From NCBI RefSeq assembly GCF_004793765.1, contig NZ_SRYM01000002.1, positions 62,001-126,000 of the forward strand: 64,000 nucleotides of DNA, given 5' to 3'. The DNA comes from Parabacteroides distasonis (GTDB lineage Bacteria; Bacteroidota; Bacteroidia; Bacteroidales; Tannerellaceae). Shown here piece by piece: positions 21,440 to 30,361 of the stretch. The notes beneath the pieces were generated by a model that was not told the origin of the DNA, did no database searches, and saw only the letters and a list, made by a program, of their open reading frames with translations. Position numbers and translations under genes: made by a program. How positions within the stretch are numbered: the first letter of the stretch is position 1; every line of letters starts with the position of its first letter.

Positions 21440-21478
21440 AAAGGGAGTGTATTAGGCTTAATCCAATACACTCCCTTT
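21440..21478 (+). terminator. Intrinsic terminator after lacZ
   Basis: AAAGGGAGTGTATT (21440-21453) and AATACACTCCCTTT (21465-21478) form a perfect 14-bp stem with an 11-base loop, followed by a short T-rich run. It lies between convergent genes, so it may also serve the opposite strand. Confidence 0.8.
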
Positions 21479-21484
21479 GTTTGT

Positions 21485-21576
21485 ACTACTGCAACAGCTT
21501 TGCAGTAGTACTGCAACCCGCCTTGCAGTAGTGCTGCAACCCTCGTGCAGTAATACTGCAAAACGGATTGCAGTAA
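21485..21576. repeat. Tandem ~22.7-bp palindromic repeat (4 units)
   Basis: TTGCAGTA (once GTGCAGTA) recurs at 21500, 21523, 21545 and 21568, steps of 23, 22 and 23. Each is paired with an upstream TACTGCAA to make a hairpin with a 5-6 base loop; the first is a perfect 11-bp stem (TACTACTGCAA / TTGCAGTAGTA). It fills the space between the lacZ terminator and the stop of the convergent TlpA-like gene. The same words occur at 35415-35475. Confidence 0.85.
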
Positions 21577-21583
21577 CGTATCC

Positions 21584-22567
21584 TTATTTAATCACTTCCT
21601 TCAAGGTATTCTGTAAATCTTCTCCAGTGATATTCTTGGCGACGATCACCCCGTTCGGATCCAATAACACATTTGCCGGAATTCCCCGTACCCCATAAAG
21701 AGCAGGGATCTCAGAATCCCAATATTTCAAGTCGGAAACGTGAGTCCAAGTCAACTGATCGTCAGCGATCGCTTTCTGCCATTTAGCCTTGTCCTTGTCC
21801 AAGGATATGCCTACTATCGTAAAGTTCTTATCCTTATGTTGCTGGAAGGCATTTACGACGTTAGGATTCTCCTTACGACACGGAGGACACCAAGAGGCCC
21901 AGAAATCCAATAACACATACTTTCCCCTGAAGTCCGACAAAGACACGGAAACACCAGCAGTATCCGGCAAGGAGAACTCTGGAGCGACTTGTCCGATCTG
22001 CACGTGTTCTAATTGCTTGATAATACCGTCCAAGTCCTTCACATAAGGACTATTGGCCAATGCCGGGGAAATCTTCGCACGGGTCGCCTTCAAATCATCC
22101 AAAGATAATTGATAGGTAAAATAACGATATAGATAGAACGCAGCCCCCGGAGAATCCGGATACTTCGAAATCAAACTGTCAATATCATACCCTTCCTCAA
22201 ATACCTTCTCCACATTTTCTTGAAAGACATTATTCACCGGTGAATTCTCTACGGTAATGGTCTCCCCGTCATTCCCGATCTTGACATTCATATTCGTATT
22301 CTCCAAGAAAAGTTGAACAGGATAGTTCATGCTCTCGGTTGCCAAACCGAATAGTAAAGGCTGATCTACCTCACCCTTAAAGGTGAATTTCCCGTCTTTG
22401 ACCTCTGCCGTATCCACGTCAAAGAACATTTTATTACGGAATGACTTCAAGTAAATTTTACCGTCGGGCATATTCTCTACCTCTCCATTGATAACATATC
22501 CTTTTGGAGATTCTTGGCAACCAACCATCAAAAGGCCGGCAAGCGCCATCATACAAAATTGTTTCAT
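21584..22567 (-). CDS. TlpA-like thiol-disulfide oxidoreductase lipoprotein with DUF4369 domain
   Basis: A 327-aa lipoprotein (MKQFCMMALAGLLMVGC, lipid Cys at residue 17). The N-terminal domain (about 25-120: GYVINGEVENMPDGKIYL, DGKFTFKGEV) is the DUF4369 type common in Bacteroidetes TlpA proteins. The C-terminal thioredoxin fold (about 190-327) has the active site W226-C-P-P-C230 in LDFWASWCPPCRKENP and the cis-Pro region GVRGIPANVLLDPNG. It probably reduces or isomerises periplasmic disulfides; the partner is unknown. It is adjacent to, and likely co-transcribed after, the flavodoxin/ferredoxin gene 21 bases upstream. Confidence 0.9.
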   Translation of the reverse strand: MKQFCMMALAGLLMVGCQESPKGYVINGEVENMPDGKIYLKSFRNKMFFDVDTAEVKDGKFTFKGEVDQPLLFGLATESMNYPVQLFLENTNMNVKIGNDGETITVENSPVNNVFQENVEKVFEEGYDIDSLISKYPDSPGAAFYLYRYFTYQLSLDDLKATRAKISPALANSPYVKDLDGIIKQLEHVQIGQVAPEFSLPDTAGVSVSLSDFRGKYVLLDFWASWCPPCRKENPNVVNAFQQHKDKNFTIVGISLDKDKAKWQKAIADDQLTWTHVSDLKYWDSEIPALYGVRGIPANVLLDPNGVIVAKNITGEDLQNTLKEVIK

Positions 22568-22588
22568 TTCTCTATTCTATTTTATTGA

Positions 22589-23365
22589 TCACTTAAACTC
22601 AGGGTGATGATAACGCCCCTTTTTCAACGAGATCTTACCATATTCTATCGCACGCACCGGACAACGATGAATGCAAGCAACGCACTGGACACAAGTATCA
22701 GCCCATTCCGGTTTTCCATCACCCGACAGGGAAATCGTACCGGTCGGACAAACCTTCGCACAGAGACCGCAGGAGATACAAGTATCCGTAACATAAAATC
22801 GGTTGCCGCCTATCGCAAAGTGAGTAAACAACGGATAGACTATATAACTCTTTAAAAGAGGGACACTTCCCGCATAATACAAAGAGGGACTTTTCTTCAG
22901 CCGGATCGCCTCCACGATCTCGTCTACACGTTCCGGCGCTTTTTTCAGTTTCTCAGTCTCGACCTCCTTACTATCCACGTCGAAGCCGGGCATTAAGATA
23001 TAATTGTTCGGCATTTGTATAGAGAATCCTCCGGTTAAGGTAATTCCCCGCCTCGCCAAGATGTTCCGCATGATCCGATCCGTATATCCACAATCATCAC
23101 CACAGGTACAGACGAAATAAACCTCTTGCCCTTTATATCCAGGCAGGGTCAACCGGGAAATAAAACGAGGCACCAATACAGCCGGCCCCCAAGAATGGAC
23201 AGGGAACACAAAAAACACTTTCTCCCTCTCCCCCAATGGATAAGTATTCTCATCCTTACCCTCATTCAACGCATCGGCAATAGAAACCAATGGTTCATCG
23301 AAAGCCGTTCCTAACGCTTCCGCAACCCAACGTGAGTTTCCTGTTCCTGTAATGTAGAATATCAT
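22589..23365 (-). CDS. EFR1-type flavodoxin/2[4Fe-4S] ferredoxin protein
   Basis: A 258-aa cytoplasmic redox protein. The N-terminal flavodoxin fold begins IFYITGTGNSRWVAEAL (FMN phosphate loop TGTGNS). The C-terminal domain carries two 4Fe-4S motifs, CISCGLCAKVCPTG and CVQCVACIHRCPVRAI. I start it at the ATG at 23365, because the frame continues 37 codons upstream with no family resemblance (a start at 23476 is possible but unlikely). EFR1 proteins probably pass electrons between FMN and clusters; the acceptor is unknown, but the TlpA-like lipoprotein follows at once. Confidence 0.88.
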   Translation of the reverse strand: MIFYITGTGNSRWVAEALGTAFDEPLVSIADALNEGKDENTYPLGEREKVFFVFPVHSWGPAVLVPRFISRLTLPGYKGQEVYFVCTCGDDCGYTDRIMRNILARRGITLTGGFSIQMPNNYILMPGFDVDSKEVETEKLKKAPERVDEIVEAIRLKKSPSLYYAGSVPLLKSYIVYPLFTHFAIGGNRFYVTDTCISCGLCAKVCPTGTISLSGDGKPEWADTCVQCVACIHRCPVRAIEYGKISLKKGRYHHPEFK

Positions 23366-23510
23366 ACGCTTATTTTTATGTTGCAAAAATACATAATATC
23401 CAAACACATACGCTATCTTTAAAGCGCATCTGACTTTCAAAAGCCGCCTCGGATATGAACCATTCAAGAAAATCATTAGGATACTAAGCTGATTATCAAA
23501 TCCATAAAAA

Positions 23511-23549
23511 GAGGCCTCTTATGAAAAGAGATCTCTTATAAGATCTCAC
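23511..23549. repeat. Palindrome pair in the parC upstream region
   Basis: GAGGCCTCTTAT (23511-23522) and GAGATCTCTTAT (23528-23539) repeat 17 bases apart; each contains a perfect 8-base palindrome, and a partial GATCTC follows at 23542. The gap 23366-23845 otherwise shows only AT-rich sequence with a possible -7 box TATATTTA near 23784 for parC. Confidence 0.45.
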
Positions 23550-23845
23550 GAATCATAGCCAAGAGACTTCGGTTCGCAAAATCTTCACGTAAAAAATCCA
23601 GTCGTCAAGGTTCTTTTTTCATTGTTAAGACTTTTGTACCCGCAAGGTCACTTTCATTCCCCAATCACACAACTTTTTTTTGAAATATTTTAATAATTTA
23701 TGCCACAAAACATATCTTAATAGAAAATTTGGTGCGGTTGCCTTGGTATCAAATAAAATTATCAACGAAATAGAATAGAATTTGCTATATTTACACCCTG
23801 TTAGCAATTTGTCGTAATAGCGTTGTGTAGAAAGAACTGGATTTT

Positions 23846-26581
23846 ATGAGACCGGAAGATAAAGAAGACGATTATATCGAGGATAAGGAAAACGAGGAAA
23901 TTGAGAATGTAAATAGTGATACCCAAGATAACGAGACTACGGGGGAAGAGGCGAACACCCATTCCGACTATAAAGTCCCGGGAAAAGGGGATGCACGTGT
24001 TACGACCTATCATTTGTCTGGGATGTACCAGAACTGGTTCCTAGACTATGCTTCCTATGTGATCTTGGAACGGGCCGTTCCGCATATCAACGATGGACTG
24101 AAACCCGTACAACGGCGTATCCTGCACTCTATGAGAAGGCTGGATGACGGACGGTATAACAAGGTAGCAAATATCGTAGGTCATACAATGCAGTTCCACC
24201 CTCACGGAGACGCCTCTATCGGAGATGCCTTGGTGCAATTGGGACAAAAGGATCTATTGATCGATTGCCAAGGAAACTGGGGTAATATCTTGACGGGAGA
24301 CGGAGCCGCCGCTCCCCGTTATATAGAGGCTCGCCTTTCCAAGTTTGCCTTGGAGACCGTATTCAATCCCAAGACAACCCTTTGGCAGCTTTCTTACGAC
24401 GGACGTAATAAGGAACCAGTTACCTTACCAGTAAAATTCCCTTTATTGCTGGCACAGGGCGTGGAAGGTATCGCCGTAGGTCTGTCTTCCAAGATACTTC
24501 CTCATAATTTCAACGAGTTATTAGACGCTTCCATCGCCTACCTACGGGGAGAGGAATTCGCATTATACCCGGATTTCCAGACAGGTGGCTCTATCGACAT
24601 AGCCAAATATAATGACGGCGAACGGGGCGGATCGGTAAAAGTCCGTGCGAAAATCAGCAAGCTCGATAATAAGACATTGGTGATCTCGGAGATCCCGTAT
24701 GGAAAAACGACCTCTACCGTGATCGAGTCCATCCTGAAAGCGAACGATAAGGGAAAGATCAAGATCAAGAAGGTAGACGATAATACCGCCAAGGATGTGG
24801 AGATCTTGGTGCATCTCGCTCCGGGAGTCTCTTCAGACAAGACCATCGATGCCTTATACGCCTTTACGGATTGTGAGATCAGTATCTCCCCGAACTGCTG
24901 CGTGATCAAGGAGGATAAGCCGCATTTCCTTACGGTCAGCGATGTGCTTCGCCACTGTACGGATCGTACGCTGGAGCTTTTACGGGAAGAACTCAAGATC
25001 CAGAAACAAGAGCAAGAGGAGGCCCTGTTCTTCGCCTCCCTTGAAAAGATATTTATCGAGGAACGTATTTATAAAGACCCGGAATTCGAGAACGCCAAGA
25101 ACATGGACGAGGCGATATCTCATATCGACCTTCGTTTAGAGCCGTTCAAACCCCGATTTATCCGTGAGGTTACCCGGGACGATATCCTGAAGCTCATGGA
25201 GATCAAGATGGGACGTATCCTAAAGTTCAACTCCGACAAGAGTAACGAGTTCATCGCCCAGACCTTGGAACAAATCGCCAAGATCAACGATAAACTGGAA
25301 CATATCATCGACTATACCATCGATTGGTTTACTATGCTGAAAGAGAAATACGGCAAGGCTTACCCCCGCCATACCGTAATACGCAATTTCGACACGATCG
25401 AGGCGACCAAGGTCGTAGAGGCAAACGAGAAATTGTATATCAACCGTCAAGAAGGTTTCATCGGCATGGGACTGAAAAAGGACGAGTTCATATGCAACTG
25501 CTCGGATATAGACGATGTCATCATCTTCTATCGCAACGGTACGTATAAGATCGTCAAGGTAGCGGATAAGATCTTTATCGGTAAGGATATTCTATATGTC
25601 AACGTATTTAAGCGCAATGACAACCGCACCATTTACAACGTCATATACAGAGACGGTAAGTTTGGATATAATTACATCAAACGCTTCGCCGTCACAGGCG
25701 CTACCCGTGATCGGGAATACGACCTGACCAAAGGTACGGAAAACTCCCGTGTCCTTTACTTCAGCGCAAACCCGAACGGAGAGGCGGAGACCGTCAAGGT
25801 AATCCTGAAACCCAAACCCCGGCAGAAACTACTCGTATTTGAGAAGAACTTCAGCGAAATAGCCATTAAGGGACGGGGCTCTCAAGGTAATATCCTGACG
25901 AAAGCGGAGGTGCATAAGATCAGCCTCAAGCAGAAAGGCTCTTCCACCTTAGGAGGCCGGGAAGTATGGTTCGACTGGGACGTACTCCGGTTAAATTACG
26001 ATGGACGGGGAGAAGAGCTAGGCGAGTTCCATAGCAACGATCAGATATTAGTGATCCTGCCGAACGGCGATTTCTACGCCACGAATTTCGACCTTAGCAA
26101 TCACTACGAGTCCAATATCATGGTCATCGAGAAATACCAGCCGAGCAAGACGTGGACTGCCGTATTATACGATGCGGATCAGAAATATTATTACATCAAA
26201 CGATTCTTGCTGGAAGTAAACACCCGGAAACAGAATTTCCTAGGAGAGAATCCAAAGAACCGTTTGATGCTGCTTACGGATGAGGTTTACCCTCGTATCG
26301 AGGTGATCTTCGGAGGCCATGACGCCTTCCGGGAAGCTCTCGTCCTTGATGCTGACGAATTTATTGCGGTGAAAGGCTTCAAAGCCAAAGGTAAACGAAT
26401 CTCTACATTTGAGGTTGAGACTATCAATGAACTGGAACCGAATCGCTTCGTCCCTTCCGAAAACGCATCAGAATCAGACGATGCCGAAGGCAATGAAGCC
26501 GGCAGCGACACCGATGACGGGCAGAGTAACACGGATATTATCGATGAAATTACGGGACAGATGAAATTGTTTGACAAATAA
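23846..26581 (+). CDS. parC: DNA topoisomerase IV subunit A
   Basis: A 911-aa type IIA topoisomerase A subunit; with ParE it decatenates chromosomes. An acidic, low-complexity leader (residues 1-45) precedes the breakage-reunion domain: YASYVILERAVPHINDGLKPVQRR, then HPHGDASIGDAL and GDGAAAPRYIEARLSKF with catalytic Tyr159. Coiled-coil and tower regions follow to about 520, then a divergent C-terminal beta-pinwheel and an acidic tail. There is no clear GyrA box (QRRGGKG), which fits ParC rather than GyrA. Position 123, equivalent to GyrA Ser83, is Ala. No parE lies next to it in this window. The next gene starts 3 bases after the stop. Confidence 0.92.
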   Translation: MRPEDKEDDYIEDKENEEIENVNSDTQDNETTGEEANTHSDYKVPGKGDARVTTYHLSGMYQNWFLDYASYVILERAVPHINDGLKPVQRRILHSMRRLDDGRYNKVANIVGHTMQFHPHGDASIGDALVQLGQKDLLIDCQGNWGNILTGDGAAAPRYIEARLSKFALETVFNPKTTLWQLSYDGRNKEPVTLPVKFPLLLAQGVEGIAVGLSSKILPHNFNELLDASIAYLRGEEFALYPDFQTGGSIDIAKYNDGERGGSVKVRAKISKLDNKTLVISEIPYGKTTSTVIESILKANDKGKIKIKKVDDNTAKDVEILVHLAPGVSSDKTIDALYAFTDCEISISPNCCVIKEDKPHFLTVSDVLRHCTDRTLELLREELKIQKQEQEEALFFASLEKIFIEERIYKDPEFENAKNMDEAISHIDLRLEPFKPRFIREVTRDDILKLMEIKMGRILKFNSDKSNEFIAQTLEQIAKINDKLEHIIDYTIDWFTMLKEKYGKAYPRHTVIRNFDTIEATKVVEANEKLYINRQEGFIGMGLKKDEFICNCSDIDDVIIFYRNGTYKIVKVADKIFIGKDILYVNVFKRNDNRTIYNVIYRDGKFGYNYIKRFAVTGATRDREYDLTKGTENSRVLYFSANPNGEAETVKVILKPKPRQKLLVFEKNFSEIAIKGRGSQGNILTKAEVHKISLKQKGSSTLGGREVWFDWDVLRLNYDGRGEELGEFHSNDQILVILPNGDFYATNFDLSNHYESNIMVIEKYQPSKTWTAVLYDADQKYYYIKRFLLEVNTRKQNFLGENPKNRLMLLTDEVYPRIEVIFGGHDAFREALVLDADEFIAVKGFKAKGKRISTFEVETINELEPNRFVPSENASESDDAEGNEAGSDTDDGQSNTDIIDEITGQMKLFDK

Positions 26582-26584
26582 CTT

Positions 26585-27454
26585 ATGAGAGCCATTACCT
26601 GTTTGATCTGTTTGCTCCTGCTGTTTATTACATTAACAGCCAAGGCTCAGTCCAATGAAGACAAGATCCCTTGGTCTATCAACAGCGGGACCATGGTCGG
26701 TATAGGAAGCTACAACCTAATGGACACCTATTTATCTCCCAGCATGGAAGATAAGAAATATACAGGCCCTGGATTACGGGTAATGAATGAACGGATGAAG
26801 AGGGTACGACTGGCAAATTATCAAGTGTCCAGACAGCAAATCATAAGTGTCGATCTGGCTAGCACAGATAATGCTGCCTCTACCGCGACGGATTTCGCAG
26901 GCTTTATCGATTATACGCTGGGGTACCATTATCATTTACCCACGGTATTGCCGGATTTAAAGCTTCTGGCGGGTGGTGCCGTACATGGCATGGGTGGTTT
27001 TATTTACAATACCCGTAACGGAAATAACCCGGCCTCGGCGAAAGCGGATATCGATTTGAACATCTCTGCTATGGCGATCTATAAGTTACGCGTCAAAGAA
27101 TATCCCATGACGCTACGCTACCAGTTCACGATCCCCTTCGCCGGTGTTTTATTTTCCCCCCATTACGGGCAATCGTATTATGAGATATTCAATCTGGGGA
27201 ATGCCTCGGGAGTGGTGCAATTCAACTCCTTCCATAACAAATTCTCAATGAAGAACTTTTTCACGGTCGATTTCCCGGTTGGTAACTTTACGATACGGGC
27301 GGGTTACCTAAACAGCTCTTACCGTACGGATGTCAATGGGATACAGTCTCATATAATCTCTCACTCTTTTATGATCGGCCTCGTGAAAGAATTCATCTCT
27401 TTCGGAGGAAAACGCCCAAAAAATATCCAACGATTCAAAAGCGCTTATTATTAA
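26585..27454 (+). CDS. DUF3316 family outer-membrane protein
   Basis: A 289-aa secreted protein: signal peptide MRAITCLICLLLLFITLTAKAQS, then alternating hydrophobic and polar segments typical of an outer-membrane beta-barrel (LDLNISAMAIYKLRVK, GNFTIRAGYLNSSYRTD). The motif YLSPxxYTGPGLRVMNERMKR near residues 48-70 is what I associate with DUF3316. It starts 3 bases after parC, so it is probably co-transcribed with it, although no functional link is evident. Function unknown. Confidence 0.75.
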   Translation: MRAITCLICLLLLFITLTAKAQSNEDKIPWSINSGTMVGIGSYNLMDTYLSPSMEDKKYTGPGLRVMNERMKRVRLANYQVSRQQIISVDLASTDNAASTATDFAGFIDYTLGYHYHLPTVLPDLKLLAGGAVHGMGGFIYNTRNGNNPASAKADIDLNISAMAIYKLRVKEYPMTLRYQFTIPFAGVLFSPHYGQSYYEIFNLGNASGVVQFNSFHNKFSMKNFFTVDFPVGNFTIRAGYLNSSYRTDVNGIQSHIISHSFMIGLVKEFISFGGKRPKNIQRFKSAYY

Positions 27455-27465
27455 AAGGAAATAAA

Positions 27466-28524
27466 ATGAAACGACACCTTATATATATATGTATATCTCT
27501 CGGATACCTGTTTACCGGATGTGAGAAATCAGACGAATACGTGGCCTCCCCTCAAGAGAACTTTGAGGCACTTTGGAAAATATTGGATGAGAATTACTGC
27601 TTCTTCAAATACAAAGATATTGATTGGGACGAGGTTCACGACCGCTATAAAACACAGATAAGCGATACGATGAACCAATACGTCCTATTCGACATATTAG
27701 GCGATATGCTAAACGAGCTAAAAGACGGGCATACCAATTTGACATCCACCTTCAATATGTCCCGCTATTGGGATTGGTATCTAGATTATCCGGATAACTT
27801 CGATGCGGACATACAAGAGAATTACCTCGGAAGAGACTACTCGATCGCCGGAGGACTTAAATACACGACATTGAGTGATGGGCAGATCGGATATATTTAC
27901 TACGGTAGCTTTTCCAGTTCGGCCGGCGAAAGCGGCTTGGATCATATATTCTATCAATTTAAGGATTGCAAAGGCTTGATCTTCGATATCCGAGATAATG
28001 GCGGTGGTATGTTATCAAACGCCGATCGCATCGCCTCCCGCTTCTTGGAGGAAAAGATACTGACCGGTTATATCCAACATAAGACGGGTAAAGGGCACGA
28101 TGACTTTTCCGAACCTTATCCCCTTTATCTCTCACCTTCTCAACATATCCGCTGGTTGCGCCCTGTCGTGGTCTTAACGAACCGCCATTGCTACAGCGCC
28201 GCCAATGATTTCGTACAGAAAGTACGCATGATGCCTTATGTAACGACGATGGGAGATCGCACTGGAGGCGGCAGTGGTTTCCCCTTCAACTCTGAGTTGC
28301 CCAACGGCTGGGGTGTACGTTTCTCTGCATCTCCCATGCTAGACGTAAACAAACAGCACACAGAATTCGGTATCGACCCCAAATACAAGGTATCTATGAC
28401 CCAAGAAGATATCGAGAAAGGTAAAGATACGATTATCGAGGCGGCGATCACCCGGCTCTTGTCTGAAACAGAGAAGGAACAAAAGTTTGATAGATTATTC
28501 AACATACAAAATCTTGTCAATTAA
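27466..28524 (+). CDS. S41-family (C-terminal processing type) peptidase lipoprotein
   Basis: A 352-aa predicted lipoprotein (LFTGC, lipid Cys about residue 19). The N-terminal helical part (FEALWKILDENYCFF, DMLNELKDGHTNL) and the core GLIFDIRDNGGG and VVLTNRHCYSAANDFVQ (nucleophile Ser about residue 245) are typical of the tail-specific protease superfamily. GDRTGGGSGFPFNSELPNG is the usual substrate-cleft loop. No PDZ domain is obvious, as in Bacteroidetes members of this subgroup. It lies 11 bases after the DUF3316 gene and its stop codon overlaps the stop of the converging thioredoxin pseudogene. Confidence 0.88.
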   Translation: MKRHLIYICISLGYLFTGCEKSDEYVASPQENFEALWKILDENYCFFKYKDIDWDEVHDRYKTQISDTMNQYVLFDILGDMLNELKDGHTNLTSTFNMSRYWDWYLDYPDNFDADIQENYLGRDYSIAGGLKYTTLSDGQIGYIYYGSFSSSAGESGLDHIFYQFKDCKGLIFDIRDNGGGMLSNADRIASRFLEEKILTGYIQHKTGKGHDDFSEPYPLYLSPSQHIRWLRPVVVLTNRHCYSAANDFVQKVRMMPYVTTMGDRTGGGSGFPFNSELPNGWGVRFSASPMLDVNKQHTEFGIDPKYKVSMTQEDIEKGKDTIIEAAITRLLSETEKEQKFDRLFNIQNLVN

Positions 28525-28812
28525 ATAAAACCCTCATACTCTTTGCTGATCTCATCCAAGATAAGAGACATCATCTTGCAAGGGCCACACCAAGTCGCAT
28601 AGAATAACTACAGGTTTATCACTCTCGAATTTCCATGCGTTCGGGTTTGTCTCAAAGTCATACACTTTATTTACGAAATCTTCTTGTGTTAATTCTATTA
28701 CTTTTATTTTATTTCCTGTATAATTGTTATTATTCTTATTTTCATTACTTGCGTTCGCCACTCCTACCCAAAGACTTGCGAACAATACGACACTGATCTT
28801 AATAATGGCCAT
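28521..28812 (-). pseudogene. Thioredoxin pseudogene (frameshift and 3' truncation)
   Basis: The frame from the ATG at 28812 encodes a signal peptide (MAIIKISVVLFASLWVGVANAS) and a secreted-thioredoxin N-terminus (KVIELTQEDFVNKVYDF, NPNAWKFESDKPVVI), then runs out of homology and stops at 28552. In the next frame, with no other gene, the minus strand encodes FYATWCGPCKMMSLILDE and ISKEYEGFI before TAA at 28521-28523; the WCGPC codons lie at 28578-28592. A few bases of the VVxDFYATWCGPC junction are therefore lost, and the last ~60 residues of the fold are missing where the S41 gene ends. It is unlikely to make a working thioredoxin. A sequencing error could explain the frameshift but not the truncation. 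Confidence 0.85.
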
Positions 28813-28882
28813 ATCTCCGGATAAGTTTGCAATACTTCCCGATTCCCATCAAAAAAGTATAAAATAAGTTTTTTCAAGATAA

Positions 28883-28912
28883 ATGCCGAACCTTGCTAAC
28901 AAGATCCGGCAT
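28883..28912 (-). terminator. Likely terminator of the ECF-sigma operon
   Basis: Minus-strand RNA pairs ATGCCGgaTCTTG with CAAGgTtCGGCAT around a TTAG loop and is followed by TTTATCTT. It is 37 bases past the stop of the outer-membrane protein at 28949. Confidence 0.6.
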
Positions 28913-28948
28913 ACCGCACATTCTTTACCCCACAAAACCTCAATGAGG

Positions 28949-29854
28949 TTACAAATGCAATTGCAAACCGATAGAAACCGGATGTACCTTCGGTCCTTTG
29001 CCATTTTCAAAGAGGTCTATCGGTGAGTACTTGGCGTAAAGGCCGATCCAATCCCAACCGGCTTGAAACAATAAATCCATCGTTACCGGACGGATATTTA
29101 TACCAGAGTCCATTTTCTCCTTATGCTTCTTACCGGAAGCATCATTATAAATGATCTTCGAGGACGAACAAGTCTTGATCACACCGACTACACCCACAGA
29201 CAAAAAGAATTCACTCAAACACTTTTTAGGTTGCCATTCCAATAACAACGGAATGGTCAGACTCGTGATATTCAACTTACTCGCTTTCAACGTAACACCC
29301 TCAGGAGCCGGACGCAAAGCCGTAACACCGTCTATCTCCTTGAAATACTCATTCGTATCTATACGGTAACGGCTCCAACGCATACCGGCACCGATCACCA
29401 CCGCCCAACGATACCGAGAGAACGGGAACGCTTTTTCCAATACATTCAAATTATATTCCAATGAGTTTCCACTACGAAGGGAAACTCCGTCTACATCATT
29501 TACATGTAAACTCCCATCCGCGAAGTTCGCAAAGCCCATTCCAAAACCGGCCCAATGCGGATTGAAGTCTTTATCCCAAGTAGGCACGGGGATATGAATA
29601 GACTTCACGTGTTTACGGCGTTCATAGCTTTGTCCGTCCCGGTAATGTCCCTCGAAAATCAACTCGTCATCCACGGAATCTCCGTCCTCATCTACCTCAT
29701 ACACCCTGACTTTCATGCGATCGCCATTATCTTTCACCTCAATACGCTTTCTCTCAAGGGTGATAATCGTATCCCCAGTCAAAGACTCAATTTCAGCAGC
29801 CATCAACCCGATTACAGGGAAGCAAGCCATTAAGACTAAAAGTATTCTTTTCAT
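28949..29854 (-). CDS. Outer-membrane beta-barrel protein of the ECF operon
   Basis: A 301-aa secreted protein: signal peptide MKRILLVLMACFPVIGLMAA, a polar region of about 70 residues (TLERKRIEVKDNGDRMKVRVYEV), then amphipathic beta-strands ending in SIGLQLHL, as in PorT-like small barrels. I do not recognise a narrower family. It is the last gene of the operon ECF sigma / anti-sigma-like / DUF4252, 21 bases after the DUF4252 gene, so it is probably regulated by or monitored through that sigma factor. Confidence 0.7.
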   Translation of the reverse strand: MKRILLVLMACFPVIGLMAAEIESLTGDTIITLERKRIEVKDNGDRMKVRVYEVDEDGDSVDDELIFEGHYRDGQSYERRKHVKSIHIPVPTWDKDFNPHWAGFGMGFANFADGSLHVNDVDGVSLRSGNSLEYNLNVLEKAFPFSRYRWAVVIGAGMRWSRYRIDTNEYFKEIDGVTALRPAPEGVTLKASKLNITSLTIPLLLEWQPKKCLSEFFLSVGVVGVIKTCSSSKIIYNDASGKKHKEKMDSGINIRPVTMDLLFQAGWDWIGLYAKYSPIDLFENGKGPKVHPVSIGLQLHL

Positions 29855-29875
29855 CTTCCTATCTGTTTTGTTTGT

Positions 29876-30361
29876 TTATAAATCTTTCTTCGTAAACAAT
29901 AGCGTGATCAAATCATCACTATCCAAATCTCCCTCGATGTACACCAAGGTTATTACCCCCCTTTTGCTGACCTTAAAAAGGACAAAACGGTTGATATCAG
30001 CTTCCACGCCCTTCAACTGGTAATAAGCGGAGACTACCCCTCCATCGTCTGTCACCTCCTTGATCTTTCGAGCCCCTTTTTGGTCCGCTTCCAGACATTG
30101 CCGGATAAACCGCAGGGCTTCCGAATCATCCTTGATCGTAATACTCTTATAACGAGTCATGCCATACGTCTCCAACATCTCGTTAGACAACTCCACCATC
30201 GTGACATTACGTTTCTTGCCATATCGTTGAAAGACCTCCTGAATCTTCAAGTCTTTCTGCGTCTCGGCAGCCGAGACACCACAAGGTGTTAGGCAAAATA
30301 CCGCCACCAGCAACCATAACATGTATTTGAACCATCCCATATTTACAGTATTTTTATTCAT
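29876..30361 (-). CDS. DUF4252 family secreted protein
   Basis: About 161 aa. A hydrophobic N-terminal segment with a probable signal peptide (FKYMLWLLVAVFCLTPCGVSAAE) is followed by QEVFQRYGKKRNVTMVELSNEML and YYQLKGVEADINRFVLFKVSKRGVITLVYIEG, the pattern I associate with DUF4252 proteins encoded next to ECF sigma factors in Bacteroidetes. Several ATGs are possible (30370, 30367, 30361, 30337); 30361 is chosen provisionally. It overlaps the end of the anti-sigma-like gene, which supports translational coupling. Function unknown. Confidence 0.7.
   Translation of the reverse strand: MNKNTVNMGWFKYMLWLLVAVFCLTPCGVSAAETQKDLKIQEVFQRYGKKRNVTMVELSNEMLETYGMTRYKSITIKDDSEALRFIRQCLEADQKGARKIKEVTDDGGVVSAYYQLKGVEADINRFVLFKVSKRGVITLVYIEGDLDSDDLITLLFTKKDL

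Noticed and set aside
21485-21576. Possible CRISPR array
   Set aside because: Period of 22-23 leaves no room for spacers, the units are palindromes with short variable loops, and there are no cas genes.
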